Origin: Streptomyces sp. TLI_146
GTDB lineage: Bacteria > Actinomycetota > Actinomycetes > Streptomycetales > Streptomycetaceae
Direction: 5' to 3'
Length of the DNA: 64,000 nt
Assembly (NCBI RefSeq): GCF_002846415.1
Contig: NZ_PJMX01000001.1
Location: 7,502,001 to 7,566,000 of the forward strand
The notes below the pieces were generated by a model that was given only the letters and a program-made list of their open reading frames with translations, made no database searches and had not been told where the DNA came from. Shown here piece after piece: positions 27,266-35,470 of this stretch; the first letter of the stretch is position 1, and the number at the start of each line of letters is the position of its first letter. The position numbers and the translations under genes are program-made.

Positions 27266-28342
27266 TCAGTCGATGCCCTGCCCGAGCAACTGCCATGCGG
27301 TGAGGGCCAGTCTCGCCCGCATCAGCCCGGTGGGCTCGGTGAGTTCGATGTCCAGGGTCCTTCCGATCTGTTCGAGCCGGCGCGCGACGCTGCTGTGGTG
27401 CAGGTGGAGGCGTTCGGCGGCCCGGCGCAGGGAGCCGGTGGCGCAGTAGGTGTCCAGGGTCTCCAGATCGTCCGGAGTGTCGGCGATGCGGGCGATCGCG
27501 GCCACGTCGGCGTTCTCCCGCGCGGTCTCCTGGGGTATCTCGGCGAGCAGGGCCAGCGCCCCCAGGCGGTCGTAGTGGACGACCGGTTGGCGTGGCGTGG
27601 TGAAGCGGAGGGCGGTGCGGGCCTCGCGCCAGGACCGGTCGGGGGCTTCGGCGGCGCCGATGCCCGCGCGTACGCCTGCCGGGAGGCGGTTCGGGTCCAG
27701 GGCGGTGGCGAGGATGACGCCCGCGTCGGCGAGTGGCGCCGCCTTGACCGGACGGTCCGGGCAGAGCAGCCCGGCGACCTGGTCGAGGGGAAGGCGCGAC
27801 CGTACGGCGGCGACGCGCACCGGAAGGCCGGGGGCGAAACCCAGGAGCCGTAGCGCCCGGGCTCTGGCGGCCTCGTCGATGTCGGGGCTGACCGCCAGCT
27901 CGACCAGTGCGGGGTCGGCCATGGTGGTGCGGGCCGGGCCGTACCTCTCGACGACGGCCGCGGCGGCGATGGCGAGCCGTTCGAGCAGCACGTCGTCGAG
28001 CGAGCCGGGGGGGCCGGGGCGCTCCAGCCACACCGCGCCGATCTCCTCGTCGTCGAGGGTGATCGGCACCGTGGTGGAGGCGGGCCGTGGAGGTGTGGCC
28101 GCTTCTCTGCCGTCGGGCGAGAGCCGCAAGGCCCGCCTGGAGCTGTGCAGTCGAATCCCGGCCACGCATTCGGCGAGCCCCGCGGAGGCGCGTGCGAGCG
28201 CCGGGAGATCGACGCGTCGGCGCATGAGGGTGTCGTAGAACATGACGACGCGGATCGCGCCTTCGACGTGCGAGTCCAGTTGCGACAAACGTATGGCCAG
28301 TGCCTCCATGCCTGGAGGATAGGCGGTGACAGGCGAGGTCAT
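27266..28342 (-). CDS. PucR-family transcriptional regulator (helix-turn-helix C-terminus)
   Basis: A 358-residue regulator. The N-terminal two thirds are a GAF- or GGDEF-like sensor area (DDEEIGAVWLERPGP, LRLLGFAPGLPVRVAAV). The C-terminal 60 residues form the PucR/CdaR HTH (TLDTYCATGSLRRAAERLHL, then HHSSVARRLEQIGRTLDIEL). The ATG at 28342 is used; an internal ATG at 28309 is possible, and neither has a strong ribosome site. It is divergent from the esterase gene and may control it. Confidence 0.85.
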   Translation of the reverse strand: MTSPVTAYPPGMEALAIRLSQLDSHVEGAIRVVMFYDTLMRRRVDLPALARASAGLAECVAGIRLHSSRRALRLSPDGREAATPPRPASTTVPITLDDEEIGAVWLERPGPPGSLDDVLLERLAIAAAAVVERYGPARTTMADPALVELAVSPDIDEAARARALRLLGFAPGLPVRVAAVRSRLPLDQVAGLLCPDRPVKAAPLADAGVILATALDPNRLPAGVRAGIGAAEAPDRSWREARTALRFTTPRQPVVHYDRLGALALLAEIPQETARENADVAAIARIADTPDDLETLDTYCATGSLRRAAERLHLHHSSVARRLEQIGRTLDIELTEPTGLMRARLALTAWQLLGQGID

Positions 28343-28432
28343 GGGGCGGGCGCCGATCGGTGCGTGATCGGGGCGAGTTGCCCGACGTATGGCGGATGAC
28401 CTTGGTGGGCGGCGGCGGTGAGGATGGTCGAC

Positions 28433-29329
28433 ATGGACCCCGAACTCGAAGCATTCATTCCGTTGTTCCCCCGAGCCGACCTGACCGACCCGGTCGCCGA
28501 GCGCAAGAACTTCGCGGAGCTGGCCGCCGCGATCCCGGCGCCGGACGTCACACGTATGGAGGTGGAGGACCGTATGGTGCCCGCCGATGTGGAGGTGCCG
28601 GTGCGGATATACCGCCCGCACCGAGCGCAGGGCGCCATCGTCTGGTTGCACGGCGGTGGATTCGTCATGGGCGACCTGGACACCGAGCACCCGTGGGCCG
28701 CGCGGCTCGCGGACAGCTCCGGCGCGGTGGTGATCTCGGTGGGCTACCGCCTGGCTCCCGAGCACCGTTTCCCGGCCGCGCTGAACGATGCGTACGCCGT
28801 GCTGGCTTGGGCCGCCGAGCATGCGGCCGAACTCGGTTTCAATGTGGGGCGCATCGCGGTGGGAGGCCACAGCGCCGGCGCGGCGATCGCCGCGGCGGTG
28901 GCGCTGCGGGCACGGGACGAGCGGGGCCCGCGCATCTGCTTCCAGCTGCTGAACCAACCGGGCCTCGACGACCGCCAAGAGACCTGGTCCGCGAGGCAGT
29001 TCACGGACACACCCTGGATGAACCGCGACAAGGTCACCGCGATCTGGCGCCACTACCTGGGCCCCACACCCGCGTCCCCGTACGCGGCCCCCGCCCGGGC
29101 CACCGACCTGTCCGGCCTACCGCCCGCATACCTCACCACAGCGGAGTTCTGCCCGAACCGCGACGAAGGCATCGGCTACGCGTTGCGTCTGCTCCAGGCG
29201 GGCGTACCGGTCGAACTGCACCAGTGGGCGGGCACGTTCCACGGCTCACAGGCGATCTTGTCGGCCGAGGTGTCCCAGCGGCAGATGGCGGAGCTGGGGG
29301 CGGCGTTGAGGCGGGGGTTGGTGGGGTGA
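28433..29329 (+). CDS. Hormone-sensitive-lipase-type esterase lacking the usual catalytic Asp
   Basis: A 298-residue alpha/beta hydrolase of the HSL (bacterial family IV) group. The oxyanion motif HGGGF is at residues 73-77, the nucleophile Ser147 is in GGHSAGA, and His270 is in GTFHGSQ. The acid residue normally in the DPLRDEG motif is replaced: the sequence reads AEFCPNRDEG, with Cys240 where Asp is expected. It may be inactive or use another acid. The ATG at 28433 follows GAGG; an earlier ATG at 28424 is too close to it. It is divergent from the PucR regulator. Confidence 0.85.
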   Translation: MDPELEAFIPLFPRADLTDPVAERKNFAELAAAIPAPDVTRMEVEDRMVPADVEVPVRIYRPHRAQGAIVWLHGGGFVMGDLDTEHPWAARLADSSGAVVISVGYRLAPEHRFPAALNDAYAVLAWAAEHAAELGFNVGRIAVGGHSAGAAIAAAVALRARDERGPRICFQLLNQPGLDDRQETWSARQFTDTPWMNRDKVTAIWRHYLGPTPASPYAAPARATDLSGLPPAYLTTAEFCPNRDEGIGYALRLLQAGVPVELHQWAGTFHGSQAILSAEVSQRQMAELGAALRRGLVG

Positions 29330-29412
29330 GGTGGAGAGGGCGCGCTCTGCCTGGTTGGTTGTAGGCCTACTCGACCACTCGGTATCCGCTGCGCACACAC
29401 CGTCCGCTACTG

Positions 29413-29426
29413 TTGAACGCGTTCAA
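29413..29426. promoter_or_regulatory. Perfect 14-bp palindrome upstream of a membrane protein gene
   Basis: TTGAACGCGTTCAA is a perfect palindrome about 60 bases before the preferred ATG of the next gene. It overlaps an in-frame TTG, which argues that translation starts further down. It looks like a repressor half-site pair, but no adjacent regulator gene is obvious. Confidence 0.5.
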
Positions 29427-29487
29427 GTTGGCGCGTAGGGCCGGCGTGGGGTGCTGTGCGGCGGGGCGAGAGTGGGGGGTGCCTGAG

Positions 29488-30054
29488 ATGGCGCAGAGTG
29501 CGAGTGGGAGTGCTGCCGGGCACACGGGATCTGTGCCGTCGTCGGTGTCGATGGCTGTGCTGTGCGTGACCGTCGCCGCGCTGGCATTGGTATGGATTGA
29601 GTGGTTCGGCAGTTCCCTCGGGGCCGCTGTGTTGCTGATTCCTGTCGCCGTCGTGGTTGGGCCGGTGGTGCTTTGGTCGGTGAGCGCGGCGGTGACCGTC
29701 GCGTACGTCCTGCCTGCTGTAGCCCTTGCTCATTGGTTCGTGCGGCGCACCGGCCGCACGAACCAGTGGCGGTGGGTGGCCGCGAGTACCGCACTCGGGC
29801 TGCTGCCCGCGGTCGGCCTGCCCACGATGGCCCGGATCCTGCACGGCGGGCTCCATGACTGGCGCCAGATAGCCGTGCAGGGTCTGGTGTTCGCGGGTGT
29901 GCTGTGGGTTGTTGCGACTCCGGCCGCTCTTGCCGCGCACATGGCCGTGTTGCGGGAAGGCGCAGGAGAGCCGGTCCGGCCGGTTGGCGACATCCTCCTC
30001 TGGGGGACGCTGGGGCTGTCGATCGAACTCACAGGGTGGCTGGCATGCCTCTGA
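29488..30054 (+). CDS. Hypothetical integral membrane protein
   Basis: A 188-residue protein with about five hydrophobic segments, for example SVSMAVLCVTVAALALVWIE, AAVLLIPVAVVVGPVVLW and a final WGTLGLSIELTGWLACL. The ATG at 29488 has a G-rich ribosome site (GGGGGG) eight bases upstream; a TTG at 29413 would extend it through a palindrome. No family is recognised. It is flanked by an esterase and a convergent VOC gene. Confidence 0.65.
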   Translation: MAQSASGSAAGHTGSVPSSVSMAVLCVTVAALALVWIEWFGSSLGAAVLLIPVAVVVGPVVLWSVSAAVTVAYVLPAVALAHWFVRRTGRTNQWRWVAASTALGLLPAVGLPTMARILHGGLHDWRQIAVQGLVFAGVLWVVATPAALAAHMAVLREGAGEPVRPVGDILLWGTLGLSIELTGWLACL

Positions 30055-30118
30055 ACCAGGCGGTGGGTTGTGAGTGGACCGCCGTGCACCCGTAGCAGTC
30101 GTGCTTTTGTCGGTGTGA

Positions 30119-30520
30119 TCAGGCGACCAGCTCGCTGATCTCGAACAGATGCTCGTCAGGGTCGCGGAAGAACGCCCGGATCTCGTATCCGCGATCCACC
30201 GGCGGGGTGAGGAAGCGCGCCCCACGTGCCCGGAGCGTTTCGTACGCGCCACGACAGTCGCGTACTCGAAAGATCAGTTCGGCGCTGACCCGGTCGGGAT
30301 CCGTGGGCGGCGTCATGGTCACGTTCGGCTTGTCCTCGGTGGGGCCGCCGCCCGGGACCAGGAGCAGCCAGCCGCCCAGCATTCGCAGCACGCACGCGGA
30401 CTCGTACTCGTGGTCGACGTGCGCGCCCAGCACCTCCTCGTACCACTGACGCGAAGCTGCGACGTCGGAGACGACGAGCAACCGGGTCATTTCCATGTCC
30501 TCGGTCGGGAAAGCACTCAC
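30119..30520 (-). CDS. VOC-family protein
   Basis: A 133-residue single-chain VOC protein: EMTRLLVVSDVAASRQWYEE is the opening module, and AFFRDPDEHLFEISELVA is the closing module with the Glu typical of a metal-binding VOC site. Such proteins include glyoxalase I-like lyases and dioxygenases. The GTG at 30520 has AAGGAGG eight bases upstream, which decides the start. It diverges from an FMN reductase. The specific substrate is unknown. Confidence 0.85.
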   Translation of the reverse strand: MSAFPTEDMEMTRLLVVSDVAASRQWYEEVLGAHVDHEYESACVLRMLGGWLLLVPGGGPTEDKPNVTMTPPTDPDRVSAELIFRVRDCRGAYETLRARGARFLTPPVDRGYEIRAFFRDPDEHLFEISELVA

Positions 30521-30714
30521 GGGGCACACCTCCTTGGGGCGAAACCCCGCCGCTCCGGGGTGGCCCTTGTTTCTCATCGTCGGGGGTTGTGCCCGTCGCG
30601 CCACCGGAGCCAGCCGCATGCACCTACCGAGTCGCCAGCGGTGCGGGGGCGAGCCACGATGGGCGGGCACATCTCGTATGTCTCGCGTATCCCGATGCGG
30701 GGAGGCTTGATCCC

Positions 30715-31386
30715 ATGGCCGCAGACACCGCGCCCGAGCCGGAACGCGGGCCCGTAAGAGTGCTCGTCTTCGGGGGCTCGCTGCGCGCCGGATCCCTGAA
30801 CGGGCGCCTTGCCTCGCTCGTCGCCCGGCTGGTGGAACGTACCGGCGCGGCAGTCGAACTCGCCCATATGCGGGACTTCACCATGCCGGTCTACGACGGG
30901 GACGTCGAGACGACCGAGGGACTGCCGCCGGGCGCACTGGCTCTGCGCGAGCGCATCGAGGCGTGCGACGGGTTCGTGATCTCCGCTCCCGAGTACAACG
31001 CGTCGGTGTCCGGGGTGCTGAAGAACGCCATCGACTGGGTCTCCCGTGTCCGCCCCCAACCGTTCAAGGACAAGCACGCGCTACTCGTCTCGGCCTCGCC
31101 CTCCATGGTTGGAGGAAACCGGGGGCTGTGGGCGCTGAGGGTCCCGCTCGAACACCTCGGCACCCGCGTCTACCCGGACATGTTCAGCCTCGCCAAGGCG
31201 CACGAGGCTTTCACCGAGAGCGGTGACCTGTCCGACTCGGCGCTCCAGGAGCGCCTGGCGGACACGGCGGCGTCGTTCGTACGGCTGGTGGAGGCCGACA
31301 CCCGTTACGTATGTCTGCAACGTCGCTGGTACGAGTTCCTGGGGGACCGCACGGACGCGCCGGTCACCCTGCGCGCCCAGGACTGA
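30715..31386 (+). CDS. NADPH-dependent FMN reductase
   Basis: A 223-residue flavodoxin-fold flavoprotein. VLVFGGSLRAGSLNGRLASL is the FMN phosphate-binding loop and SAPEYNASVSGVLKNAIDWV is the conserved flavin-contact motif of this family. It would use NAD(P)H to reduce FMN, quinones or azo compounds. GGAGG precedes the ATG at 30715 at nine bases. It is divergent from a VOC gene; the operon ends before an AT-rich region. Confidence 0.88.
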   Translation: MAADTAPEPERGPVRVLVFGGSLRAGSLNGRLASLVARLVERTGAAVELAHMRDFTMPVYDGDVETTEGLPPGALALRERIEACDGFVISAPEYNASVSGVLKNAIDWVSRVRPQPFKDKHALLVSASPSMVGGNRGLWALRVPLEHLGTRVYPDMFSLAKAHEAFTESGDLSDSALQERLADTAASFVRLVEADTRYVCLQRRWYEFLGDRTDAPVTLRAQD

Positions 31387-31513
31387 GCGTCTTTCGGGGC
31401 GCCGTGGCGGACCGTCACAGCGACGTCCCCCCGTCTTCTCCGTCGTGCGGGGACCACGGCGGCGTCCAAACAGGCCATTGTTTAGGTAATTTAGCTATTT
31501 CGAGACATTTGAT

Positions 31514-31532
31514 CATCATTTCTTACATGATG
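31514..31532. promoter_or_regulatory. Inverted repeat in an AT-rich promoter region
   Basis: CATCAT-TTCTTAC-ATGATG is a perfect 6-bp inverted repeat with a 7-base spacer. It lies in a stretch (about 31475-31600) much richer in A and T than the surroundings, upstream of the secreted glycine-rich protein. It may be an operator or promoter element of that gene. Confidence 0.4.
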
Positions 31533-31606
31533 TGAATATTTTCCGTATAGGTTAGGTGTTGTCAGTCGGAGAATTTCTTCGGCTGTACAACCGAAAGGCT
31601 TACCTC

Positions 31607-32233
31607 ATGCGCTCCATGCGCACCATCGCCATCCCCCGAAGCCTTCTCGTCGCCGTGTTCGCCGTAGCCGGCCTCGCCGCTACCCCTGTCCTCGCTTCCG
31701 CGACGGCACAGACCAACACGGGCATCGCCCGCACCCACACCGGCCTTGGAGCCCTGGGGCTCCCCGGTGGCAACGGAGCCAATGGAGTGGGGAGCAACGG
31801 TGGGATCGGTGGCCTGGGCGGCACCGGTGGCGCGGCCGGCGCCAACGGCAACGGCGGCAACGGAGGCGCGGGCGGCAACGCCAACGGCATCCTGAGCGTC
31901 GGCGGCGCCGGTGGTGCGGGAGGTGCCGGCGGGGCCAACGGTAATGGCGGCACTGGCGGGTTCGGTGGCGCAGCCACACTCAATGGCACCGGTGGCAAAG
32001 GCGGCGTAGGGGGCGTCGGCGATGCCGGGGCCGGTATCCCCGGTGGCACGGGCGGCAACGGTGGTGCCTCCACAGCGGGAGGCGGCCACAAGGGCGGTAC
32101 GGGTGGCGCCGGCGGCGCTGCCAGCCCCGTATGCCCGGGCAAGCCGGGTGGCAACGGCACCGCTGCGACGTTCGGTGCTGACGGCACCACAGGTGTCACC
32201 GGCGCTGCCGGTCGCACCACCCTTCCCTGCTGA
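31607..32233 (+). CDS. Secreted glycine-rich PGRS-like repeat protein
   Basis: A 208-residue protein. A signal peptide (basic MRSMRTIAIPRS, hydrophobic LLVAVFAVAGLAATPVL, then ASA-type cleavage near residue 30) is followed by an almost pure Gly/Ala/Asn region with GGxGG units such as GGTGGAAGANGNGGNGG. This resembles the PGRS half of mycobacterial PE_PGRS proteins, without a PE domain. Two Cys occur near the C-terminus (SPVCPGKPGG and the terminal LPC). The ATG at 31607 has AAAGG eight bases upstream. It probably adopts a glycine-rich helical structure outside the cell; the role is unknown. A strong terminator follows. Confidence 0.8.
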   Translation: MRSMRTIAIPRSLLVAVFAVAGLAATPVLASATAQTNTGIARTHTGLGALGLPGGNGANGVGSNGGIGGLGGTGGAAGANGNGGNGGAGGNANGILSVGGAGGAGGAGGANGNGGTGGFGGAATLNGTGGKGGVGGVGDAGAGIPGGTGGNGGASTAGGGHKGGTGGAGGAASPVCPGKPGGNGTAATFGADGTTGVTGAAGRTTLPC

Positions 32234-32259
32234 GCGCCGCACGACCTCGCACGACCAGT

Positions 32260-32307
32260 GAAAGGCCGGTCCTCTTGCCCCTTCAGGGGTGGGAGGACCG
32301 GCCTTTC
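32260..32307 (+). terminator. Strong hairpin terminator of the glycine-rich gene
   Basis: GAAAGGCCGGTCCTC (32260-32274) pairs perfectly with GAGGACCGGCCTTTC (32293-32307), a 15-bp stem. The loop contains a second small hairpin, CCCCTTCAGGGG. It starts 27 bases after the stop codon. Confidence 0.85.
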
Positions 32308-32442
32308 GCGTGGATGCCGAGGCGCGAGGGGGGGGGCGGCCACATCGGCCGACAGGAAGCCTCCGCTCCCTCGAAGAGTCTGGCACCATGCAGCGACATC
32401 GCAGTGTGGGACAGCATCGACCCAAGGAAGCAGGCATCGAAG

Positions 32443-32847
32443 ATGACCGATCCCGACGGTACGAGGCAGCACCATCCGGTCGTCGTTGCGCACCGAACCC
32501 ACCGCGCGGGCGACGCCCAGTTGCGCATCGCCGATGCGATCACCAAGTTCGCCGGCTCCATGCCGTTCGTCTATCTGCATGCCGTCGGCTTCGCGCTCTG
32601 GATGCTGTTCGTGGAATCCAACCCATGGCCCACGCTGACCCTCGTCGTATCCCTTGAGGCGATCTTCCTTTCGACGTTTGTCATGATCGGCCAAAACCGG
32701 CAGGCGGAGTTCCAGCAGGCGAAAGCCGATCACGACTTCGTCGAGCAGGAACTGGAGCTCAAGACGAACACCGAGCTGACCAGGGCCATTCACACGATGA
32801 CCGCGGAACTCCACCGTCGGCTGCTGACCACCCCCGAGACGCAATAG
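32443..32847 (+). CDS. DUF1003 membrane protein
   Basis: A 134-residue protein with two transmembrane helices: GSMPFVYLHAVGFALWMLFV and LVVSLEAIFLSTFVMIG. The segment RIADAITKFAGSMPFVYLH and the QNRQAEFQQAKADHDF tail are diagnostic of DUF1003. The function is unknown. The ATG at 32443 is preferred; upstream frames are long but run through the terminator region. The C-terminal helix is charged and cytoplasmic. Confidence 0.82.
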   Translation: MTDPDGTRQHHPVVVAHRTHRAGDAQLRIADAITKFAGSMPFVYLHAVGFALWMLFVESNPWPTLTLVVSLEAIFLSTFVMIGQNRQAEFQQAKADHDFVEQELELKTNTELTRAIHTMTAELHRRLLTTPETQ

Positions 32848-32904
32848 CGCCGCCGTAGTCTCCAATTTCGGTCTCCTGTGCGCGGCGCCCAGGACTGAGC
32901 GCGA

Positions 32905-33621
32905 TCAGTCGGTGTCGAGGCCGTCGATCAGCCGGTTGAGGAACCGGGTGAAGGTAGCTTCGGGGGTGAGGGGGCGGCCGGGGGCGGAGAGGGCTTCGGC
33001 GAGTTCCGGGTGGTGGCCGTCCGTGGCGACGGCGGCGAGGTAGCGGGCTTCGGCGGCGGCCCGGTCGGGCGACTGCGAGGCGGTGGCCTGCGCGATCTCA
33101 TGCGCGGTGTGCCCGGCCACGAATGCTGTGAGCTGGGCGAAGACCTCCAGCTTCGCCGCACCGTCCAGCCCGGTGGGCCGCAGTGCGGCGAGCGCGCGCT
33201 CCAGGAAGGCCAGGGTGTTGGGCCCGGGGACGCGGCGGCCGGTCAGGGCGGCGGGCAGCCAGGGGTGGCGCAGCATGTGGGCGCGCTGGAGGTGGGCGAT
33301 GGCCTTCAGGTCGGCGCGCCAGTCGCCGGTGGGTGTGTCCGTCGTCGGCAGTTCGCCGCTGACGTGGTCGACCATCAGGTTCAGCAGCGTCTCCTTGTCG
33401 GGGGCGTAGCTGTAGAGCGACATGACGCCGGCTCCGACCTGTGCGGCGACCCTCCGCATGGTGACAGCTTCGAGCCCCTCGGCGTCCGCCAGCGCGACGG
33501 CCGCGGCGGTGATCGCCTCTCGGGTGTAGGCGGGCTTGCGGCCTCGGCGGGGCTGGGCGGGGCTCAGCCAGAGCTGCTGAGGATCGATGCCCGGGGCGTC
33601 GTTCTCTCCCTCGCGGGACAT
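32905..33621 (-). CDS. TetR-family regulator with TetR-type C-terminal domain
   Basis: A 238-residue regulator. The HTH is TREAITAAAVALADAEGLEA then VTMRRVAAQVGAGVMSLYSY (residues about 33-75). The C-terminal region ALTGRRVPGPNTLAFLERAL is the TetR_C-like ligand domain seen in drug-responsive members. The start is ATG at 33621. It is divergent from a CocE/NonD hydrolase, with the palindrome CGTAC-AGT-GTACG between the two starts, so it probably represses that gene. Confidence 0.88.
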   Translation of the reverse strand: MSREGENDAPGIDPQQLWLSPAQPRRGRKPAYTREAITAAAVALADAEGLEAVTMRRVAAQVGAGVMSLYSYAPDKETLLNLMVDHVSGELPTTDTPTGDWRADLKAIAHLQRAHMLRHPWLPAALTGRRVPGPNTLAFLERALAALRPTGLDGAAKLEVFAQLTAFVAGHTAHEIAQATASQSPDRAAAEARYLAAVATDGHHPELAEALSAPGRPLTPEATFTRFLNRLIDGLDTD

Positions 33622-33684
33622 GGTCCCTGCTCCTTCCCTTGATCGCGGAGGCCTTGCGGGTGTCAGTCAAGCATGCTCTATTCT

Positions 33685-33697
33685 CGTACAGTGTACG
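33685..33697. promoter_or_regulatory. Candidate TetR operator
   Basis: CGTAC-AGT-GTACG, a 5-bp perfect inverted repeat, lies 64 bases from the TetR start and about 24 bases upstream of the hydrolase ATG. This is the expected place for an autoregulatory TetR site. Confidence 0.5.
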
Positions 33698-33720
33698 GAA
33701 ATGAAGGAGGGGAAGGAACG

Positions 33721-35448
33721 ATGACATCCCGCACGCACGGTCCTGCTGTGCCGAGGCCGACCTGGGCAGCGCCTTCCGGGAAACCGCCACTGTCCTCGCG
33801 GATGCTGAGGGCGACTTGGCGCCGCCTCCCGGCCAAACTGCACGAGGTTGGGTGGGAGCCGGGGCTGGTGGTACCGGCCGACGACGGCAGTCCGCTGATC
33901 GCTGACCACTACTTCCCGCGCGTCGACGGGAGTGGCGCCGGGGGCGACTTCCCCACCCTCCTGGTGCGTTCGCCGTACGGCAGGGGCCTGCCGTGGTCGC
34001 CCATGTACGGCCTGCTCTTCGCCGAGCAGGGGTTTCATGTCATCCTGCAGAGCTGCCGTGGCACGGGTGGTTCGGGGGGCACCTTCGACTTCTGGCGCAA
34101 CGAGGTCGCCGACGGCCGGGCCACGGTGTCCTGGCTGCGCGAACAACCCTGGTTCAACGGAACACTCGGGACTGTCGGTCCCAGCTACCTGGGTTACGTG
34201 CAGTGGGCCCTCGCCGCCGACCCGCCGCCGGAACTGAAGGCCATGGTGGTGCAGTTGGGCCTGCACGACCCCTACGCCCTGTTCCACGCGGACGGTGTGC
34301 TGCGCCTGGAGACCGCCCTCGCCGTCGGTGTAGGTATGAACTACCAGCACCAGGGCATGGCACCGTTCCTGAAGGCGACCCTGCGCCTGCAACGCCGTCT
34401 GGGTGAAGTCACCACCGCGAAGCCACTGCGCGGGGCGTACGTCTCGGCCTTCGGAGGTGAAGTGCCCTGGTTGGACGAGGTGATGGCCCACCCGGACGCC
34501 AAGGACGCGTACTGGAACGGCGCGTCAATGGCACAGTCGGCGGAACGGCTCAGCGTTCCCACAGCCCTGATCACCGGATGGCACGACGCACTGGCCGACC
34601 AGACCTTCGAGCAGTACGACCGGCTGCGGCGGGCCGGATGTGACACCTCCCTGCTCGTCGGCCCCTGGACGCATACCTCCGCCCTGCAACAGGGGTGGCC
34701 GGAGGTGTTCGCCGAGAGCCTGGCCTGGCTACGCGCCCACCTCGGCGCCGGTCCCTCCGATCTCCGTCCCACGAGGGTGCGCGTGCACGTCGGCGGCGAG
34801 AACGCCTGGCGCGACCTCGACGACTGGCCGACGGCCACCGCCGCCACCCCGTGGTTTCCCACCGCCGAGGGGCATCTCACCCAGCAGGCCCCCACGGACT
34901 CCGCACCGCTGACGTCGTTCCGCTACGACCCGGAGGACCCCACTCCGTCCCTCGGTGGCCCGTTGCTCTCCCGCACGGCCGGTTCGCGCGACAACAGCGA
35001 CCTGGAGGCCCGCGAGGACGTACTGACGTTCACCGGCCCGCCGTTGACCGAGCCGGTGGACATCCTCGGCCCGGTCTCCGCGTGGTTGAGTATCTCCACG
35101 GCCACCGGTCACGCCGACCTCTTCACCCGCCTGTGCGACGTGGACCCGCAAGGCCGCTCCGTCAACATCTGCGACGGCCTTGGCCGTCTGCGTACGGAGG
35201 GGGAGGAGCCGTCGCAGATCACCGTCCCGATGAGCTCGACCGCCCACCGCTTCGGCGTCGGCCACCGCATACGCTGGCAGATCAGCGGCGGCGCCCACCC
35301 GCGCTACGCCCGCAACCCCGGCAACGGGGAGTCGCCGCTGGACGCCACCACTTTCACACCGGTGCGTATCACGCTCCATGCGGACTCGGCGCTGATGCTT
35401 GCGACGCGTACGGCGGTGCGTGCTGCCGAGGCCGAGGACACCGTTTGA
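33721..35448 (+). CDS. CocE/NonD-family alpha/beta hydrolase (X-Pro dipeptidyl-peptidase S15 fold)
   Basis: A 575-residue hydrolase. The nucleophile Ser155 is in GPSYLGYV. The acid is probably the Asp of ITGWHDALAD and the His is in GPWTHTSALQ. The C-terminal beta-rich domain (LTEPVDILGPVSAWLSIST) is typical of CocE and X-Pro dipeptidyl-peptidases. It would hydrolyse an ester or acyl bond; no signal peptide is visible. GGAGG at spacing 11 and GGAAGGAA precede the ATG at 33721. It is divergent from the TetR regulator, which suggests inducible expression. Confidence 0.88.
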   Translation: MTSRTHGPAVPRPTWAAPSGKPPLSSRMLRATWRRLPAKLHEVGWEPGLVVPADDGSPLIADHYFPRVDGSGAGGDFPTLLVRSPYGRGLPWSPMYGLLFAEQGFHVILQSCRGTGGSGGTFDFWRNEVADGRATVSWLREQPWFNGTLGTVGPSYLGYVQWALAADPPPELKAMVVQLGLHDPYALFHADGVLRLETALAVGVGMNYQHQGMAPFLKATLRLQRRLGEVTTAKPLRGAYVSAFGGEVPWLDEVMAHPDAKDAYWNGASMAQSAERLSVPTALITGWHDALADQTFEQYDRLRRAGCDTSLLVGPWTHTSALQQGWPEVFAESLAWLRAHLGAGPSDLRPTRVRVHVGGENAWRDLDDWPTATAATPWFPTAEGHLTQQAPTDSAPLTSFRYDPEDPTPSLGGPLLSRTAGSRDNSDLEAREDVLTFTGPPLTEPVDILGPVSAWLSISTATGHADLFTRLCDVDPQGRSVNICDGLGRLRTEGEEPSQITVPMSSTAHRFGVGHRIRWQISGGAHPRYARNPGNGESPLDATTFTPVRITLHADSALMLATRTAVRAAEAEDTV

Positions 35449-35470
35449 CCGGTCTGGGACCGTTCCTGGC

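Noticed and set aside
32329..32337. A run of nine G before the DUF1003 gene considered as a frameshift site
   Set aside because: It lies upstream of the accepted start, so no reading frame depends on it.
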